Assembly: GCA_002110485.1 (NCBI GenBank)
Contig: MOWL01000068.1
Coordinates: forward strand, 1,426,001 to 1,490,000
Source: Emergomyces orientalis
Lineage: Eukaryota; Ascomycota; Eurotiomycetes; Onygenales; Ajellomycetaceae
Direction: 5' to 3'
DNA length: 64,000 bases
Under the pieces are notes generated by a model. It was not told the origin of the DNA. It was given only the letters and a program-made list of their open reading frames with translations, and did not search any database. Below, piece after piece: positions 49,401 through 59,381 of the stretch (positions are counted from its first letter, which is position 1; each line of letters opens with the position of its first letter). Position numbers and translations under genes: made by a program.

Positions 49401-50529
49401 CTACCCCCTCTGCACATGCTCCCGCGCCTCCTGAGGCGTAAGTCGCTTACCCGTCTTATCATAGAACCGTGAACTGATCCGCAGCCATTTCTCCTCATCA
49501 TACTGCGCCGCCAGCTTATTGAGGAGCAGAATTTCCTCGAGGCTGAAATTCTCGTCTACGTAGAGGATTTTCTTCTTGGGGGATCGTGTGTAGTTATCGG
49601 CCTGTGGAAGTATTTGTTTTCAATGTCAGACGATGCAAGGGAGCCTCTTTAGAAGAGCCCGGGGGCGGGGCGGGGGTAGCATGACATTTACCTTCCCATT
49701 CATAACGAGTGGTTCAGAGAACGAAACCCGCCGCTCATGTCTCCTATGTGTCTCTGCCTGTTGTTGTTGCTGCTGCTGTGATCTTGAGCCAGCCTCACAC
49801 TGCGCGCTGGTATGTGGTCTTTGGATTTTATATTCCACCGCTGGCCGAATTATGCCCCATCGCATCTTAAGTGCTTGTACTGGTCTACCCATGGACGTCG
49901 ATATTGCTTTCCACGTCATGTCCTCCGCCTTTAATCGTCTCAGTGTATCGTCGTCGTCTGTTGTCCACCCTTGTTCTTGTTGTTGGGGCTGTGGTTGCTG
50001 TTGTTGTTGTTGTTGAGAGGCCATACTGGTACTAGCATTATTCGTACTGGAACTGGCACAGGCATTATTGGAGCAGACTCCGCTGCTGCCGCTGCTGCCG
50101 CTGCTGCTGGCTTGATTTGTCTGAACTTGACCGGTTGATGTTTGAGGGACGGCTTGGTACTGTGGTGGGGAATGGGTTCCATTAGCCTGGTTGGCAGCTT
50201 TGGGTGGAACGGGTACATAGACCAGCGGAGGGTAACCGGGGGGAAGACCGGCAGGGGATCCATTGCGGAAACCGACTGGGTATCCTCCGGTCTTTACTGT
50301 GTGAGCAGTCAGCTCTGCTGCTGCTTTCTTGCCCCTGGCTGCGACTGTGGCTTTCTAGATGGAGACCGGCTGTTAGAAAATGGCGGCAATTCGGGTTGTG
50401 CATTTTCAAAACTCATCTTCGTACCTTGTATGATGCCGCAGCCATCTCTTCCCGGATCGTTCTGGAGCTCTTGAAGATATCTGCAAATGATAGCTTGAGT
50501 CCGCCTCGGCCATCGGTATAAGACGGCAT
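49401..50529 (-). CDS. Myb/SANT-like nuclear protein with polyglutamine
   Basis: Three exons, complement(49401..49601, 49692..50354, 50425..50529), code for 322 residues, all phase 0. The N-terminus (LKLSFADIFKSSRTIREEM, then ARGKKAAAELTAHTVKTGG) leads to a P/S/Q-rich linker with a glutamine run. A Myb/SANT-like helix set follows at about 172-210 (GWTTDDDDTLRRLKAEDMTWKAI..SMGRPVQALKMRW). The linker then has more Q and RRVSFSEP. The last exon holds a second helical block (ILYVDENFSLEEILLLNKLAAQYDEEKW..ISSRFYDKTGKRLTPQEAREHV) that resembles a second SANT-type repeat. Chromatin or DNA binding is inferred; no named orthologue is recognised. Confidence 0.85.
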
Positions 50530-51596
50530 ATTTGTCTGTTATCTTGTCTCTCGTATACCCGCAAGCCGCCGCTTTTCAGAACCACGGATGAGTGAAAGAG
50601 GAGAGGAGCATGGGCTGATGCATTTGATATATGTATACCTAGGTATGTTTGTATGTGTGTGTGTGTGTGGGAAGAGACACAATGATTGTTTTTGGTGAAG
50701 AGGAAAGTGGGAAGTCACACAGCAACAGAGACCTCACAAACCAGTTAGAAACCGTGAGTTTCTTTGAGATATCAATTTAGATTATTTGCTAGTTTCAAGC
50801 TTCACTAAGCAAAAGGACAGGCACACATGGAAAGAAGTGATCGATACATAGGTATATATGACGGAAAGAAAGAATCTCTTCCTCAGTCCATATCATATTA
50901 TATCACTGATATACTGGCATACAATATAATATTCACACAGTGAATTGTAAACATATCAAAGAGAAAATAACAAAACAAAAAAAAAGAAGAGAGATTCCAG
51001 ATGATTGTTTCCGCGTCATAAGGCACACATGACTGTTGTCAGTTAGGAATCTGTGCATGACTGGCGACTCGACTGGGTATGGCAGAATGCAGGCCATCTG
51101 AGCAATTGGAGCCATATTGTTAACAACCAGCTCATGCTACATCCCACATCCCACATCCCCCCCTCCCCTCTCTCCGCCAGCAAGAACCCCTCACGGATTC
51201 TCCTCTGGCTGACCAGTTGAACAGTGAGTGAAGCAGCAAGTCGTGATGAGTTGTCCGCAGATAGTTGGACCTGGGCTGCTTGGGTCGTGCATGAGAGTAG
51301 GTTTGTTTACTGCTGCTAGCTACGGCGGGCGAAAGGGACAGCTTGGCAGCAGCTTTTCACCCTGCAACAATTCAACCGACGACGACACACGAGAAAAGCA
51401 GCCAGATTTCAGCTACGAAGCAACGAATAAATTATACCCCAGAAACTTACACAACGCTACTTCAAAACTCTTTATATTGCTGGAAACCTTGCTTAGGATT
51501 CCCCGGATACCCCTCTCCTCCCCTTGAACCCAATTGAACCAATTCTCCTGCGTTCCCCCTCAAAAATCCTCCGGAACAAAACACCCCTGGGAAACA
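50530..51596. other. Divergent promoter region, Myb-like gene and EMP24
   Basis: About 1.07 kb between two outward-facing genes. It has a GT run (50650-50668) and A-rich tracts (50955-50990), and CT/CCC-rich DNA at 51140-51175. No gene is supported. Confidence 0.5.
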
Positions 51597-52504
51597 ATGC
51601 GGTTCGGTACGGCCACGGTGCTGGTCTCGTTGCTGGGATGGATAGGGGTCGCGTCTTCACATAACATCCTCCTCCGGTCGCACACGAGAGAATGCTTTCA
51701 TGAAGAACTGCACAAGGATGACCGCATGACCGTCACCTTCCAAACGGGTGACAGGGAATTTGGCGGCAGCGGGAACCTCGACATCAACTTCTGGGTACGT
51801 GAAGTGAAAACACCCCCATACACCCATTGCCTTGTCTCTCCTGTTTGTGGAAAATTAAACGAGAGAAACTCAACGACAAAGCATTATTTTAGCTGATTTA
51901 CTTACTAAACAACAAATAGGTCGAGGACCCCTCCGGCGCGCGACAATACAACAAATACTCGTCCTCAGACGAATACTCCTTCATAGCAACCCGCGACGGC
52001 AAATACGTCTACTGCTTCGGCAACGAGGCCTGGGCTTCGAATAGCAAAGAGGTCTCCTTCAATGTCCATGGAGTTGTATATGTCCCTGAATCAGAGGCGC
52101 CCACAGACCCGCTGGAAGCTGAAGGTTGGCATCCCCATGCTTTTATCTCCCCGTCACTATTTTTTATAAATATTTCTCAACTGCTAATATCCTACTCTCT
52201 GATTACCTTTTTCAGTTCGCCGCCTATCCGAGGAACTGTCGCAGGTTAAAGATGAACAATCCTACATTATCGTTCGGGAACGCACCCATCGTAACACCGC
52301 CGAAAGCACCAACAATCGAGTGAAATGGTGGAGTCTTTTCCAGCTAGCTATTATCATTGGCGAGGGCGTTTTCCAGGTCTGGTGGTTGAAGCGTTTCTTT
52401 GAGGTTAGTCTCTCTCTCACACACCACTATGTGCTACTTGTAGAAGATTACCACTTTTGCTAACTAACCATGTTTCGTTTCAATAGGTCAAGCGCGTTGT
52501 TTAA
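51597..52504 (+). CDS. EMP24: p24 family cargo receptor EMP24
   Basis: Four exons (51597..51794, 51920..52124, 52216..52403, 52487..52504) code for 202 residues. A signal peptide spans about 1-21. The lumenal GOLD domain has CFHEELHKDDRMTVTFQTGD and a paired Cys in YVYCFGNE. The next segment reads VHGVVYV. A coiled coil follows, with the EMP24 hallmark VKDEQSYIIVRERTHRNTAE, then STNNRVKWWSLFQLAIIIG as the start of the transmembrane helix. The short tail is RFFEVKRVV: the FF pair and terminal VV suit COPII-dependent ER exit, and the basic pair suits COPI binding. Family knowledge: Emp24 forms hetero-oligomers with Erv25, Erp1 and Erp2 and loads GPI proteins into COPII vesicles. The last exon codes for only five residues and the stop. 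Confidence 0.93.
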
Positions 52505-53372
52505 TCCGCGGGTTGCTTTTGGGGGTTCGAGGATATATATTATTATTTTATTATTATTATTATTATTTATTTTATTTGACGTGAGCTTTATTTTGTAATT
52601 ACGACGAGCGAAATGAAGAAATCAAAAGATTATCTACTCTTTCTCCGAAAAAGCGCTACGCCTTTAGAAGAAAAAAGAGAGAAAAAAATTCATTTCCATA
52701 TGTCCACACGGCATGTTATGGTGTATTATCTTACTCTGACACCATATATTCTACACCTCTTTCTTCCTCACTTGATAAGATGCCCATGCATTTCTCCGCC
52801 TGTTTTCTGCTTAAACTTTACATGCCCGTGCCGTGGCCCTGTATCATTCGGCTTGCTCTTAGGCCCAGTGTGTTTTTATTAATATTTAATTATGATTTAG
52901 ATGGAAATGAAGTTGAGGATGTGTTCAGGCTGTTTAAATGCAACTTGTTGCCTGGAGAATTGTTTATATATGTCTTATTTCTTTTCAGATGTTCTCAGCG
53001 GGTTTGTTTTTTCCCCTGTAAGCAGAATATTTACTTCAAGTTCCAGAGCTGCCCTACGAATAATTCGCATATAGCTTGAATTTATCCACTCTATTTCTTA
53101 CCTAAATATGCTCTCTGCGTGGAATGTTCGAACATGCAGCCTTGGCGCTCATAAGGTTAAGTTAGTTAAGCTTCCTAGACACCTGATCCGCCCCGCTCGC
53201 ACCCAAATGGGGCCAATCCATATAACAACCAACCACCCAAGTGGACATAAACCTCAATCTTCTTCTATAGATAAATAGCTTCATCTAATCCATACAAAGA
53301 CATGAATCTCGCAACTCCTATTCCCGTCAAATATATAGCTAGATTTATAAATCTATACGCACGTATTTCGCG
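52505..53372. other. Intergenic region between EMP24 and PSI-like gene
   Basis: No supported gene. An ATT trinucleotide run (52539-52575) follows the EMP24 stop. ATGTTCGAACAT (53124-53135) is a 12-bp palindrome in the promoter of the next gene. Confidence 0.5.
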
Positions 53373-54366
53373 ATGGCGGCGGCCGCAGAGGCGGCAGATG
53401 CAGTGGCAGGGCTTGGACTCCATCTCCCCAGCCATAATACCTCAGAGATATCGCCGGAATTTCTGAGCCGGCATCATCGAAAGCATGGAGATGGCGGCCT
53501 CGGCAGCGGCGACGACGACGATAAGGATCCATTGTTATACTTCTGTTGGCGACAGCAGTCGTGTGGGTCCTGTCTGGAGGCGTCGAGGTTGTGCAGTTGG
53601 TGTCCTGGAGTATGTTTTACTTCGTTATTTTCAACTATCTTTCTCGGTTATTTAGCATTTCTTTTTTATTATTATTATTTAATTTTTTTTAGCTGTACAT
53701 TTACTACATTTATGTTTCTCTATAACTTGTGTATATGCATTCGCTTTGTTAAAAAAAAAAAAAAAAATTCATTTGTCCTTTCGCCCTATGATCTACTCCA
53801 TAGTGTGCATCATATCCCATCCCCTCCCAAACCCACATCTCGCCTCTTCCCTACCATAGCTCGGCTTCCCCTGCACACCCCCGTGCCCAAATAAACAAAC
53901 ACAAACCAAAACTAACCAACCAACCCCTTCTCAGTCCTCAACCTGCGTCTCAAACCGCTCCCCTTTCCCCCTCCTCGCCCCGCTAACCTCCTCCTCCATC
54001 TGCCCCCTCGCCTCCCGCGAGCGCTGGGAGCTGCGCGCAACACCGCTCGGCTGCAACGTCAGCACCCTCACGCTCCTGACTAGCGTGGTTTCCGTTCTGA
54101 GTACGCTTGTGCTTGTGCTCGTGATGTGGGGGGTTGTTGTGCTTGGGAGGAAGGGGTGGAGAGCTGTTGGTTTTGGGGGTGGGGGTAGGAATGGGTGGAG
54201 GGAGAGGGGGGATTGGGGGCTTATTTTTCGTGACCGTGATCGTGACCGTGGCCGTGGTCGTGGTGGGAGGCGGTGGTTGGGACGGGAAGCCGGGAGGAGG
54301 GTTGTGGTTTTTGTTGAGGAAGGGAGGGGGATGAGGGCGGACGAGAGGAGGCCGTTGTTGGTTTAG
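53373..54366 (+). CDS. PSI-like cysteine-rich single-pass membrane protein
   Basis: Two exons (53373..53609, 53935..54366) code for 222 residues; the intron of 325 bp is long for this window, with GTATGT and TTCTCAG, and contains an A tract (53751-53767). After an acidic N-terminus (GDDDDKDP), a Cys-rich extracellular module runs CWRQQSCGSCLEASRLCSWC, continues across the intron with STCV, and ends with ICPLASRERWELR and LGCNVST. This spacing of Cys and Trp resembles PSI-type domains of fungal surface proteins. A transmembrane helix follows (about 133-155, VVSVLSTLVLVLVMWGVVVLG), then a G/R-rich basic tail ending in RRPLLV. There is no signal peptide in this model, so an upstream exon or start is possible. 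Function unknown. Confidence 0.7.
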
Positions 54367-54811
54367 GTTAGGGAGGGACTGGGTGGGATATGACGTTTTT
54401 CAGGGTCATTGCTATGATTTTACGGGTCATGACGATTACGATTATTTGTAGGGTGTTATTTGAGGGAGAAATGGCTTTTATATGGCTTTTGGTTTTTGGA
54501 TGATTGATTGATTGACTGATTGACTGATTGACTGACTGACTGGATGTTTCTTCTCTTGTTCCCCGCCTATCTTCGGCGGCACTTGTGCCCCATATATTGA
54601 AGTAAAGTAAGTTGGCATATATTGAGCTCGTCAGTTTCTATATCATACCACTGGCATCAACCCAACTTGACAAACGGCCGGAACAGTGTTAAAAATATAG
54701 TACTCTGAGGGTAGCCGAACCCGCATCATATATAAAATGCAAAATATGCTAGCAAGTCCCCCGATTGGAGCGGCCATCTTTATCCCACCCCAGGACACGT
54801 CCTCAACATTT
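54367..54811. other. Short convergent intergenic region with tetranucleotide repeats
   Basis: The PSI-like gene (plus) and the DUF3237 gene (minus) converge here. A GATT/GACT tetranucleotide array occupies about 54498-54543. Confidence 0.6.
54498..54543. repeat. GATT/GACT tetranucleotide repeat
   Basis: About eleven 4-bp units alternate between GATT and GACT, a compound microsatellite in the 3' flank of the PSI-like gene. Confidence 0.8.
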
Positions 54812-56138
54812 TTAAGATTGATGGATAACCTTGCTAATTTTATATTCCACAATTGGGGGACTGCCTTTCTCATAGATGAAGTGTCCGGCCGCAACCCACA
54901 CACTCGTTTCAAGGCTTGCGTACCTTTCATCGCCGGTCTGGTTGGGTTTGTAAGTCAGGAACAATTTCAACAATGGATGTCTGCGGATGGTAACGGGGAG
55001 GGTATGTTTAGGTGACATTGTTCGCCCTGTGTTCAAGAAATGATACATGAAATTCTTACCTCGAAAGTCAGATGGATAACTGCAATCCAAATCTTGGTTA
55101 GCGGTATACTTGCATTTTCTGAATCTTAAGGGAATGGAAAATGATTGAGCTAGGGGAAGAAGATATTTAAAATAATAACAATAATGAAGAAAAAGGAAGA
55201 ACCCATGAAATCTCGGAAAACATACATGAGTTCCCAAAGGGAGTCACTGTTGACTCCGCGTCGCCGCTTAGGATCCCGCCCAAGGCTGGGGTCATGTCGA
55301 CAATACCAGTATAGTTAATATAGACGGTCTTGTTACAAATATTTGCCCATTAGTTTGGTCATAAAGTAAACCGCAACATAGCGGAAAAGGAAATGTAAAA
55401 CCTACCGCATCATCTGGTGTCCTTCAAAGAGCGGGAAGCAATATCAGCTCAATGCCTCCGTAGCTTACTTATGCCCTATCCCCCTTTCTGTCGACCTGGG
55501 TGACCGAACAGAGGAAAAAAAAAGAAAAAAGGATATGGATAAGTAATTCATTGCAGACCACACGAATCAAGCGACCTACTTAACGACGCCATGGGCGTTG
55601 AGCCTCAGATGTTTCCCATCTGGGTCGACATGAATGTAATCATTGCCCTGGCCGACAAACTCGCCATTGAGCGCTGGGGAGAATGTGCTTTCACTCTTGA
55701 TATTTCCGGAGATCATGGGCTAGATATTGAAGTAAAGAAGATTAGAGAATAAGCCACTCTATCTTTCTAAAGTATTTGACCCGCTAGTGATGGGATAACA
55801 AGAGCGAGATGTTAAATGGTGCAAGGACGTATGTACCGTAATCATAAGCTTTCCGCCGCGTGCAATACTGCCTGCTTAACATGTTAGAGTACATCTCTTA
55901 TCTTCATTGTTTGGTATATCGATGGATTCATCCCCCGGGTTGGGGAAAAATGAGTCTTAAAAAGATAGCTTACCAACTGGAGTTGGAGGTTGGATTTTAA
56001 CCTATTTTCAAATTTGGTCAATATGATTCATTTACCTGCATGAAGTTACGTGTAGCTCCCAAACACCTTGCTGTGCAGAGGTGGGGTAAAATTTACCTGC
56101 ATAGTAAACGCTGGCTCGAGGTTTGGGAAGTCCACCAT
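54812..56138 (-). CDS. DUF3237-family protein in eight small exons
   Basis: Eight exons, complement(54812..54937, 55060..55079, 55226..55328, 55406..55421, 55580..55719, 55837..55871, 55974..56001, 56097..56138), give 169 residues; every junction is GT-AG and in phase, ending at TAA. The protein reads as a compact DUF3237 domain: LEPAFTMQVKIQPPTPVG, SIARGGKLMITPMISG, FVGQGNDYIHVDPDGKHLRLNAHGVV, VYINYTGIV, HLTFETGDERY and SVWVAAGHFIYE near the end. There is no signal peptide and no membrane segment. The fold is a small beta barrel of unknown activity in bacteria and fungi. Exons of 16, 20 and 28 nt are unusually small, which is why the gene is nearly invisible to frame scans. The exact exon 6-7 borders are the least certain. 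Confidence 0.85.
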
Positions 56139-57236
56139 GGTTGCGTAATTGTGCAATCAATGACTGTTAACTATTTGAACTGATAGGAGTGTAATATAAG
56201 TGGAAAATTGTAAACTAGCAATTGGCATAGACGAAAGAAGCGTTGAGATGGAGAACGAGGTGAGCTAGATAAACATATCCCCCCGCACTGAATTTTTGCC
56301 AGTGGTTGTTCGATTTTTTCCCCACCATTTTTAATGTGTTCGAACGGCTTGGTGGAACACCAACAAATAATAACGCTTTTAGGGGAACGAATTCCTCTTG
56401 TAAGCTGGAATGGTTTCTCTGGTTTTGCCATTTCGTACATATATATATAGGCTCATTGATAGCCATTTACAAAATCTAGCAAGAGGCAGAAGAAGCAGTT
56501 CGCTGGAAAAGCTAGTCCTCATCCTGGGTAATTTTGAGAGTCCCGACATCTGTTTCTCTCGTTTGTCAGAGAATTGTTATTGTAATATCAAGCTTATTTT
56601 AGTCAATGAGCTTATAGTTCCTTTCCATATTTTTTCTGTATTCTGTATATTGCATGAAACCCTCTCAAATTGTGTGAGTACGGTACATTTACAGAGAAGT
56701 ACTACTATCTCAATATCAAGATTGAGAAAAACGATTTAAGACATCTTTTCGCTATCAATTCTAAAGGTTCCATCAGTTCCAAGGTTGCTTTTCATCTCTA
56801 TCCTCCAAAAAATTAACAGCGAGACAGGCTTCTTCCAAAAATAATGAACCTCTGGCCGCCCCCCTGGCTGAGGCTGGCCCCGAGAGCCTAAAAATGGGTG
56901 GATTAGGGCTAGCGGATCACATGACATAGAACTTGCCCTTTTCGGACTGGTGCGCTCAGGGCGTGATGCGGAAGTGACGTCTCAGGCGTGTGACGATGTC
57001 CACGGGTTGTTGACATGACGTCCATTTTAGACCAGCCCGACTCCATTATATCTTATGCTGCGTTCTTCCATTGAAGCTGAGCGATGTTGAGCACAAAAAG
57101 AAGAGCAGATGAACGGTTGCTTTTATTTCTCTGTTGTTGATGTCTAGAGATTTCTTTTCGAATTATACACCCGTCTTTAGATGCCCTAGTGCTGGCAGGG
57201 TTGGCTTTGTTGCCAACCAAGAGGAGAGAGCGGACC
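56139..57236. other. Divergent intergenic region, DUF3237 gene and PPN1
   Basis: About 1.1 kb of promoter DNA for two outward-facing genes. Short frames (56171-56740) overlap on both strands and are not supported. Confidence 0.5.
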
Positions 57237-59381
57237 ATGGTCAAGTTAGCCCTGGCTATCTCGCTTCTAGCATCTTGGCCGCTGCGGGCTTTTGCTCGAG
57301 TTCAGTATCCGCCAGTGCTGAAACGCGATAATCTGCACGAAGCCAAAAAAACGCAAAAGCTTCACGGTCGTTTTCTACATATTACAGGTTGGTGCTTCCG
57401 ATTTTCCCAAGCCCTCTCTCTAAGTGCGAAATGCTGATACTAACAACGACCGTGTGAAGATATACACGTTGATACAAATTACAAACCGAATTCGAATACC
57501 GACGAGGATCATGAATGTCACAGAGGATCTGGCAATGCGGGCTTTTTTGGGGCAGCCGGCTCCCAGTGCGATTCCCCTCTTACCCTAGTAAACGCGACAT
57601 TCGCTTGGATTCAGGATAATCTTGCAGACTCGATCGACTTTGTTGTTTGGACTGGCGATTCGGCACGTCACGACAACGATGAAAAGACTCCCCGTACGGA
57701 GAAGGAAGTTCTCCACATGAACCAGTGGCTCGCCGACAAGTTTCATGATATATTTTCTAAATCAGATGGACACAAAGAAATGCGAATTCCGGTCATCCCA
57801 ACCTTCGGAAATAATGATGTAATGCCGCATAATATCTTTAAGAAGGGGCCTAATCACTGGACGAAAAAGTTTGCCGGTATCTGGGATGCCTTTATTCCCG
57901 AGGAACAGCACCATTCGTTCGTTCACGGCGGCTGGTTTTATGTAGAGGTTATTCCTCACAAACTGGCTGTTTTCAGTCTCAATACGATGTACTTTTTTGA
58001 TTCGAATAGCGCTGTTGACGGATGCCGGCATGAAGACGACCCCGGATATGAGCACATGGAGTGGTTGAGGGTCCAACTGCAGTTCATCAGGAAGAGGAAT
58101 ATGAAGGCGATTTTAATTGGACATGTTCCCCCAGCTAGGACAGACTCCAAGAAGAACTGGGACGAAACGTGCTGGCAGAAGTACACACTTTGGCTGCACC
58201 AATACCGTGACGTAATTGTTGGGAACATGTTTGGACATATGAACATAGACCATTTCATGTTCCAGGACACCACAGAACTTAAGATCGGCGATAAATCAGC
58301 CGAATCGCAACTCACGCCGGCGAGACGACACGATTTGTATTATGATGTAGTGTCTGCACAGTCACGCATGAATTATTTAACAAGTCTGAGGCATGATTGG
58401 TCGCAATTGCCGTCTCCTCCCGATTCATCATCTTCGATACATCTCGAGGGTGATGACGATAGCCATTCTAACGATGAATATCGTCTTCGTTCAGCTTTGG
58501 ATTTGAATCCCAAAGGCAAGAAGAAGGAGATGAGAAAATATTTAGAGGCAATTGGTGGGCCATGGGCGGAAAGATATAGCGTATCCCTGGTTTCACCCAG
58601 TATAATTCCGAACTACTATCCAACTTTGCGCGTCATCGAATACAATATATCCGGTTTGGAAGACTCCATCCTCTGGTCGGAAGTATCTGCAAACAATAAC
58701 AAACAGTCACAGCGAGCTTTGTCTCTGTTGGAGGATTTAGATACTGATGCTCAAGATCCGTCGGGTCAAAAGAAAAAGAAGAGGAGGAAGAAAAAGAAAC
58801 CAAAAAAGCCAAAATTTGAAGTTCCGGACCCTCCATCTCCCACAGCACCTCCTGGGCCAGCATATTCAAACCAGCCGTTCACATTCGTCTCATACACCCA
58901 ATACTTTTGTAATTTAACCGAACTCGATAATACCCAAACCACGATTTCTACGATTGATCAATTCCGCGATCAAAAGCGTCTTAGCTTGCGGGAGTACCGT
59001 ACGAGAAAACCTAGCGATAGTCATGGGTCGAGAAACCTCTCTTTCCAAGTCTTTTACGATACCAAAACTGATGAAACGTACAATTTGAAGGATTTGACGG
59101 TTAAAAGCTTTTTAGGCCTCGCGAGAAGGATTGCGGAGAAGAATAATTCGGAGGGAAAGAGAAAAGCAAATGTGCTTCCTACGGCGAATATCCGCTGCCG
59201 GGATGGGAAGACTGAAGGGTTTGAGGCAAGTTCGAGGCGGCCTGTAAACAGCAACGGGGAACTTTCGATGGATTCTCTATGCACAGGGATAAAACCACCG
59301 CCAGCGAAAGGGTCTCGTGAGAGTCTCTGGTCCGTGTTTGTACGGCGAGCATTTGTCGGGTTTTTCGATGGTGACTTATGA
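57237..59381 (+). CDS. PPN1: Vacuolar endopolyphosphatase PPN1
   Basis: Two exons (57237..57387, 57460..59381) code for 690 residues. A signal or anchor sequence (about 1-20) leads to GRFLHIT-DIHVD, the first metal-binding motif of calcineurin-like phosphoesterases (Asp51, His53), split by the intron. The rest of the metal site follows: WTGDSARHD (Asp117), FGNNDV (Asn169, Asp170), ILIGHVPP (His272) and GHMNIDH (about 308-314). The C-terminal third has a very basic stretch of about 20 residues (KKKKRRKKKKPKK) followed by the family's PPSPTAPPGPAYS and TQYFCNLT segments. Family knowledge: Ppn1 cuts long polyphosphate chains in the vacuole and is activated by proteolysis. Several NxT/S sequons agree with a lumenal protein. 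Confidence 0.94.
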
